Source: an uncultured Eubacteriales bacterium (GTDB taxonomy: Bacteria; Bacillota; Clostridia; Oscillospirales; CAG-272). From it: DNA of 9,791 nucleotides. The notes below the pieces were generated by a model. That model was not told the DNA's origin. It saw only the letters and a list, made by a program, of their open reading frames with translations, and made no database searches. Below are positions 6,752-9,791 of the stretch, piece after piece. A program made the position numbers and the translations under genes. How positions within the stretch are numbered: position 1 is the stretch's first letter; every line of letters starts with the position of its first letter. The stretch spans positions 1-9,791 of the forward strand of contig CASEEB010000054.1 of NCBI GenBank assembly GCA_949286815.1, written 5' to 3'.

Positions 6752-7102
6752 CTATGGTAGTTTTAATGGAAAATCACCAAATCCCATGCAACAGGAGATG
6801 CCTTTCAATGAGATTTTCTGCATTTCCATGGTGGCAAGCAAAACGCACAGGCAAGTGTGATACATACTGTTGATTTCATAGGTTTTTCCGAGCGATTTGT
6901 GCTTGGATTCTTTTTCGATGACAAGAGAGTTTTGAATCAGCTTGTCCAGTGCGGCACGCAAAGTAATATCGTCAAAATTCAGTTTTTCTTGAAGTTCATC
7001 ATAGCTAATATCGCTCATGGAGATGATTGCCATGGCGGTAAGCAACGTAAAGCATGTTTTTTGTACTGCCGACGCCGTATTTCTTACGTAATCCGAAGTC
7101 AT
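6752..7102 (-). CDS. Small winged-helix-like protein, possibly N-terminally truncated
   Basis: The ORF encodes 116 residues from ATG 7102-7100. Residues 30-75 look like a winged helix: SYDELQEKLNFDDITLRAAL, then DKLIQNSLVIEK and a wing SKHKSLGKTYEIN, similar in outline to MarR/ArsR-type domains. The tail (MYHTCLCVLLATMEMQKISL and GISCCMGFGDFPLKLP) is cysteine-rich and has no known match. There is no ribosome site before ATG 7102, and an in-frame stop (TGA) lies two codons upstream, so either the start has been lost or translation is coupled to the upstream regulator gene. The gap to XRE paralog 3 is 85 bases on the same strand, so they may share a transcript. A terminator follows. It could be a partner regulator, but this is inference. 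Confidence 0.55.
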   Translation of the reverse strand: MTSDYVRNTASAVQKTCFTLLTAMAIISMSDISYDELQEKLNFDDITLRAALDKLIQNSLVIEKESKHKSLGKTYEINSMYHTCLCVLLATMEMQKISLKGISCCMGFGDFPLKLP

Positions 7103-7136
7103 AAGCGGTCAAAAATGTAGTTGAGTCAACGCCGCC

Positions 7137-7161
7137 CTTGATTCAGAACCACGGAATCAAG
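7137..7161 (-). promoter_or_regulatory. Stem-loop between XRE paralog 3 and the small winged-helix ORF
   Basis: CTTGATTC (7137-7144) and GAATCAAG (7154-7161) are exact inverted copies around a 9-base loop. It lies 26 bases after the regulator stop codon on the leftward transcript. No T-run follows on the minus strand, so it may be an attenuating or processing stem rather than a terminator. Confidence 0.45.
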
Positions 7162-7187
7162 ACAGAGGAGAATAAAGCAAATTAAAG

Positions 7188-8264
7188 TTATTTATTCGCG
7201 TACTTATTCAAGACCGCAACATATGCCGGATTTTTCATCAATTCCGCGCGTCTGCCCTCTTTCGCATTAGCACGGTACCCCACCTCGCGGGCGATAAGCG
7301 TTTCCGACTGTTCGTCCGCGGGACGGCGGTCAAAACAGGCGCACCAAAGCGGAGCGCACTCGGTCAACATTAAAGCGGCTTGCAGGTTCTTTTCCATTAT
7401 CGCTGTCACTTGTTCGTCCGTTCCGCCACGGAAAAACAAATCGTTTTCCATTCTTGTGAGAAACGATTTTGCTGTTATGAGGAAAAACGCTTCGCCTGTT
7501 TGTTCAAATGCGCCCAACAGCAAATCGCCGCAGAGCAAAGCGTGCTTGGTTTTTTCTTCCATTGACAAAGACGAATCAAAGAACACCTTCCTTCCGAGCT
7601 TATCGGCGGCAAAGTCGGCAAGCTCATACATATTCTTTTGAACATGAAAGTAGTATTCGTCCGTATCTTTGGCGAACAGCTGCTCACTCTTTTGCTCTTT
7701 GGTCGTGTACCAATCGGTAAACTTCGTATTGTAAATTTCCAGAGCCTCCTCGGTTTTTCCTTCGGCGTGAAGAATTTTTGCGCGCATGTTCCATGCGCTG
7801 AGACGTATTTCTTCATCGGTACATCCGGCAAAAATTCTTTCGCAAATGTGAAGAAGTTCCTCTTTGCGCGCGATCAACACTTTCGGGTCATTGTCTGCCA
7901 GATCACCGGCGATATCCCACATATAGTAGTACATAACCCAATAATCGTTTGGATAATCATGATATGCCGATATAATGATTTCACGGGCTTTTTTATAATC
8001 GCTTTTCCGATAATTTTTATATGAGGCTATGGCTTCGTCGATTTGGGCTTGAACCTTTTCCCGGTCGTAGCCCATAAGCTCATCAAGGCTTACTCCGAAG
8101 TAGTAGGCAAGCGGTTGCAAAAGCGTAATATCGGGATAGGTTTCTTCACGTTCCCATTTGCTGACAGCTGCACAGGTGACATTCATGGCGGTTGAAAGTT
8201 CCTCCTGCGTAATACCCTTCGCAATACGCAAGCGTTTGATGTTGTTGCCTATTGTAATCTTCAT
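7188..8264 (-). CDS. XRE-family regulator with TPR-like C-terminal region, paralog 3
   Basis: ATG 8264-8262 follows AGGGGG (8274-8279 region) at a normal distance. The product has 358 residues. Residues 4-60 are the helix-turn-helix (KRLRIAKGITQEELSTAMNV, recognition region TCAAVSKWEREETYPD), then ITLLQPLAYYFGVSLDELMG, the same family signature as paralogs 1 and 2. The C-terminal part is helical with TPR-like text such as KAREIIISAYHDYPNDYWVM and EEALEIYNTKFTDWY. It ends at TAA 7188-7190. It is similar in length to paralog 2 but differs in recognition-helix residues, so a different operator is expected, in agreement with its different upstream dyad. Probably cytoplasmic; ligand unknown. Confidence 0.92.
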   Translation of the reverse strand: MKITIGNNIKRLRIAKGITQEELSTAMNVTCAAVSKWEREETYPDITLLQPLAYYFGVSLDELMGYDREKVQAQIDEAIASYKNYRKSDYKKAREIIISAYHDYPNDYWVMYYYMWDIAGDLADNDPKVLIARKEELLHICERIFAGCTDEEIRLSAWNMRAKILHAEGKTEEALEIYNTKFTDWYTTKEQKSEQLFAKDTDEYYFHVQKNMYELADFAADKLGRKVFFDSSLSMEEKTKHALLCGDLLLGAFEQTGEAFFLITAKSFLTRMENDLFFRGGTDEQVTAIMEKNLQAALMLTECAPLWCACFDRRPADEQSETLIAREVGYRANAKEGRRAELMKNPAYVAVLNKYANK

Positions 8265-8291
8265 AAATTAAGACCCCCTGTAAATTTTAGT

Positions 8292-8307
8292 AAGCCGACG
8301 TCTGCTT
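8292..8307. promoter_or_regulatory. Operator-like dyad of XRE paralog 3
   Basis: AAGC-C-GACGTC-T-GCTT is a 16-bp dyad with a single mismatched pair. Its centre (8299.5) is 16.5 bases downstream of the -10 box, the same distance as in paralog 2. The sequence is unrelated to the other two dyads. Confidence 0.55.
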
Positions 8308-8315
8308 CTGTTTAC

Positions 8316-8343
8316 ATTATAACAGATTTACGGTAAAAGTAAA
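8316..8343 (-). promoter_or_regulatory. Promoter of XRE paralog 3
   Basis: On the minus strand TTTACT (8343-8338), a 16-base spacer and TATAAT (8321-8316), with TGT before the -10 box (extended type). The -35 box has 4 of 6 matches. Confidence 0.7.
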
Positions 8344-8418
8344 GGTAATGTCAGGAAACACTGTATTAACCGAAAGTTAAAAAAATATACTTGCGGGACA
8401 AGTAATGAACTGAAACCC

Positions 8419-8445
8419 GAGGGCTTACCGCGACGGTAAGCCCTC
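8419..8445. terminator. Orphan stem-loop in the gap right of XRE paralog 3
   Basis: GAGGGCTTACCG (8419-8430) pairs perfectly with CGGTAAGCCCTC (8434-8445) around a 3-base loop, with AATATTT after it on the plus strand. The 330-base gap (8265-8594) holds no gene that could use it, so it may be a terminator left by a lost plus-strand gene. The T-run is poor. Confidence 0.5.
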
Positions 8446-8539
8446 AATATTTGGGATGTGACAAGCAAACCTGCTAAGAAAAGTCAATAGGTTATTCGAA
8501 AATAATTGAAAAAATTTTTAAGGTAACAGGAGAAGCGCC

Positions 8540-8571
8540 AAAAGGGCGAAAAGGGTTGAAATTTTTCGCCC
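8540..8571 (-). terminator. Terminator of the IS110 relic
   Basis: GGGCGAAAA (8544-8552) pairs with TTTTCGCCC (8563-8571) around a 10-base loop. On the minus strand the stem is followed by TTTT (8543-8540). It begins 24 bases after the transposase stop. Confidence 0.65.
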
Positions 8572-8594
8572 GAGAGGTATTCGGTTGTATGTAA

Positions 8595-8983
8595 TCAGAG
8601 TTCTGATTCGCGGTAGAGCTCGGTGACTTTGCCATAGTAAATGCGGAGAAATTTGTTAATGCCCGCAACTAAGGCTTCCTTTCCGCATTTACCTTCGTAA
8701 CGCTTCTTCTCGATGAACTCATACACATGATCGCCTTCGGGCTTGTGCTGTATGTAACTCAAACAAACCTCATAGATCACCTTCCGCAGATACTTGTTGC
8801 CGGGTTTGGTAATATGACACATAACCTGATCAAGCAGATTACCGAAATTCATTTTTGCTTTTATCAACAGGCTTATTACGTTGTGGTATTGTCTGGATAG
8901 CAGAAGCAGCTCTCTGTAGGTGTCCTCGCTGCTCTGTATTGGGATAACTCGTTCCAATAGGTAAGACCGTAGGATTCGAATCT
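8595..8983 (-). pseudogene. IS110-family transposase remnant, internally deleted and frameshifted
   Basis: The C-terminal part is typical of IS110 transposases: ITKPGNKYLRKVIYEVC, VYEFIEKKRYEGK, and NKFLRIYYGKVTELY. The preceding 46 residues (IPIQSSEDTYRELLLLSRQY, then LIKAKMNFGNLLDQV) match the central linker that follows the DEDD RuvC-like half. A jump near 8820 joins LLDQVM directly to CHITKPGNK, so about 200 residues with the C-terminal catalytic serine region are gone. Before the TTG start at 8957 another frame reads SYGLTYWNEL, the usual text just upstream, so a one-base indel lies near 8947. The N-terminal catalytic half is missing. It cannot be an active DNA recombinase. The stop is TGA at 8595-8597. 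Confidence 0.82.
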
Positions 8984-9121
8984 CTATAACAATAAGGTGG
9001 GTGACTGTTTACTGCCCGAACCCGAAGTTCACCAAAGAACCGTCAGCCCATTACCTACTTATTATAACAAAAATAAGCATAGCTGACTATACCGTTTTAC
9101 TCAGTATAGGGCTATGCTTAT
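8984..9121 (-). ncRNA. Candidate IS110 left-end non-coding region (bridge-RNA position)
   Basis: IS110-group elements carry a non-coding RNA (bridge RNA) between their left end and the transposase gene. This stretch is at that position and is rich in pairing: a closing 7-bp helix (8958-8964 with 9051-9057, TAGGTAA/TTACCTA), an inner 7-bp helix with one bulge (8999-9005 with 9042-9049), and a tandem CCCGAA repeat (9015-9026). A minus-strand promoter-like pair, TAGTCA (9089-9084) with a 17-base spacer and TATAAT (9066-9061), could start it near 9052. The closing helix reaches into eroded coding DNA, so it may be accidental. No guide loops were identified. Confidence 0.3.
9069..9121 (-). terminator. 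Large stem-loop with T-run, terminator of the DUF4143-type gene or IS110 5' stem
   Basis: ATAAGCATAGC (9073-9083) pairs with GCTATGCTTAT (9111-9121), and CTATAC (9087-9092) with GTATAG (9104-9109) inside it, with an 11-base loop. On the minus strand TTTTT (9073-9069) follows. It lies 67 bases after the stop of the leftward gene at 9188, so termination is the simplest role. Confidence 0.6.
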
Positions 9122-9187
9122 ATTGTACCAGACAATGAAAAGCAAATTTTAAAAGCTCTTTTTACATGCCTCAAAATTAAAATATTT

Positions 9188-9791
9188 TCAATTTTGGGGC
9201 GTGTTGTTCAGCCAATCTGCGGCATCGATAATTCTGATCCCTTCGTGTTGATACTCCGGCTGATAGATTCTCGAAATAATCATTTTCGGATAACCGTCCC
9301 GAATGGCGAGAAGCGGAGATATTTCACGCTCAAAGGTTTTTGGATCGGATATATCGTTTGCGACCTGAATGTAGAGTTTTTCTCCTTGTCTCATAGCGAC
9401 AAAGTCGATTTCCTTCTGATAGAGAACCCCGACATATACTTCATATCCGCGTCTCAAGAGTTCGATTGCTATGATATTTTCGAGGATGCGCCCGTAGTCC
9501 ATATTCTTTGTACCGAGTCTTGCAAAGCGAAAACTCTGGTCGGCAAGGTAATATTTGTCTTCTGACCGCAGATACTTTTTACCTTTGATATCGTATCTTC
9601 TGACTCTGTAAAAGGCAAATGCACGGCACAGTGCACTGACATATCTTCCAATTGTCTTGTGATCGATATTGAACTTGTTTGAAGCCAGTGTATCGGAGAT
9701 CGCGCGAACTGATGTCAGGTTTCCGATGTTATCCATCAGAAAATCAATCAGCTCGTGTAACAGCGGTTCATTATGCAAACGATTTTTTTTG
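9188..9791 (-). CDS. AAA ATPase/DUF4143-type protein, C-terminal part (cut by window edge)
   Basis: The frame stays open to the right edge, so the gene starts outside the window; TTG 9778 is not taken as the start. The visible 196+ residues match the C-terminal half of ATP-binding proteins of the COG1373/DUF4143 group: a winged-helix-like part (LLHELIDFLMDNIGNLTSVR, then HKTIGRYVSALCRAFAFY), then a nuclease-like fold with ILENIIAIELLRRGYEVYVG, KEIDFVAMRQGEKLYIQVA and a terminal IIDAADWL. The E-x-n-E-I-D-F-V-A...I-Q-V pattern is that of a PD-(D/E)xK-like domain, with the usual lysine replaced (QVA). The Walker motifs would be in the missing N-terminus. The cellular role of this family is poorly known. 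It ends at TGA 9188-9190, with a stem-loop terminator beyond. Confidence 0.85.
   Translation of the reverse strand, partial: KKNRLHNEPLLHELIDFLMDNIGNLTSVRAISDTLASNKFNIDHKTIGRYVSALCRAFAFYRVRRYDIKGKKYLRSEDKYYLADQSFRFARLGTKNMDYGRILENIIAIELLRRGYEVYVGVLYQKEIDFVAMRQGEKLYIQVANDISDPKTFEREISPLLAIRDGYPKMIISRIYQPEYQHEGIRIIDAADWLNNTPQN

Noticed and set aside
7475..7831. 118-residue leftward ORF inside XRE paralog 3, and the plus-strand ORFs opposite it
   Set aside because: They are alternative frames of the regulator gene; none has a ribosome site or a recognisable domain.
8971..8985. GATTCGAATCCTAC on the minus strand, like a tRNA T-loop
   Set aside because: The five bases before TTCGAAT do not pair with CCTAC, no D or anticodon arm is present, and the text also reads as eroded IS110 transposase coding sequence.
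1..9791. CRISPR array, rRNA, tRNA or known riboswitch
   Set aside because: I saw no regularly spaced repeats, no cloverleaf and no motif of the riboswitch classes I know.

Overview
The window looks like chromosomal DNA from a low-to-moderate GC Firmicute of the class Clostridia, probably a gut- or rumen-type anaerobe. This rests on AT-rich intergenic DNA with strong Shine-Dalgarno sites (AAGGAGGTG), sigma-A promoters with extended -10 boxes, a BdhA-like iron alcohol dehydrogenase next to a flavodoxin lipoprotein, several XRE regulators of the long clostridial type and an IS110-type transposase remnant. The species cannot be named from this sequence.

Layout. Positions 1-552 (+) hold the 3' part of an unrecognised gene with a winged-helix-like segment, closed by a near-ideal terminator. 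Positions 852-1790 (-) encode an uncharacterised 312-residue protein with a C-terminal cysteine cluster, with its own consensus promoter and a leader containing a perfect inverted repeat. From 2153 (+) runs a two-gene redox operon: an iron-dependent alcohol dehydrogenase broken by a frameshift in an A8 tract, then a flavodoxin-like lipoprotein whose 3' third has been lost. The flavodoxin reading frame runs into the antisense of a convergent XRE regulator (3741-4955, -), and that regulator reads into the antisense of the flavodoxin, so both genes carry foreign tails created at one junction near 3790.

Positions 3741-8264 are dominated by three paralogous XRE regulators (3741-4955 -, 5471-6550 +, 7188-8264 -). 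Each has an N-terminal helix-turn-helix and a long alpha-helical, TPR-like C-terminal region. Each has its own extended -10 promoter, and each has a different dyad just downstream of the -10 box, which suggests three separate autoregulated circuits. Between them lie decayed coding remnants (about 5100-5298 and 6553-6678) and a small winged-helix-like ORF (6752-7102, -).

The right end (8595 to about 9125, -) is an IS110-family relic: a transposase lacking its N-terminal catalytic part and most of its middle, and upstream of it a structured non-coding stretch where IS110 elements keep their left end and bridge RNA. The window ends inside an ATPase-type gene of the AAA/DUF4143 family (9188-9791, -).

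Overall this is an accessory, eroding region. Of the redox operon, neither gene is intact as written, while the three regulators look intact or almost intact. The most informative signals are the regulator/dyad architecture, the convergent gene-fusion junction, the A8 frameshift and the possible IS110 non-coding RNA.
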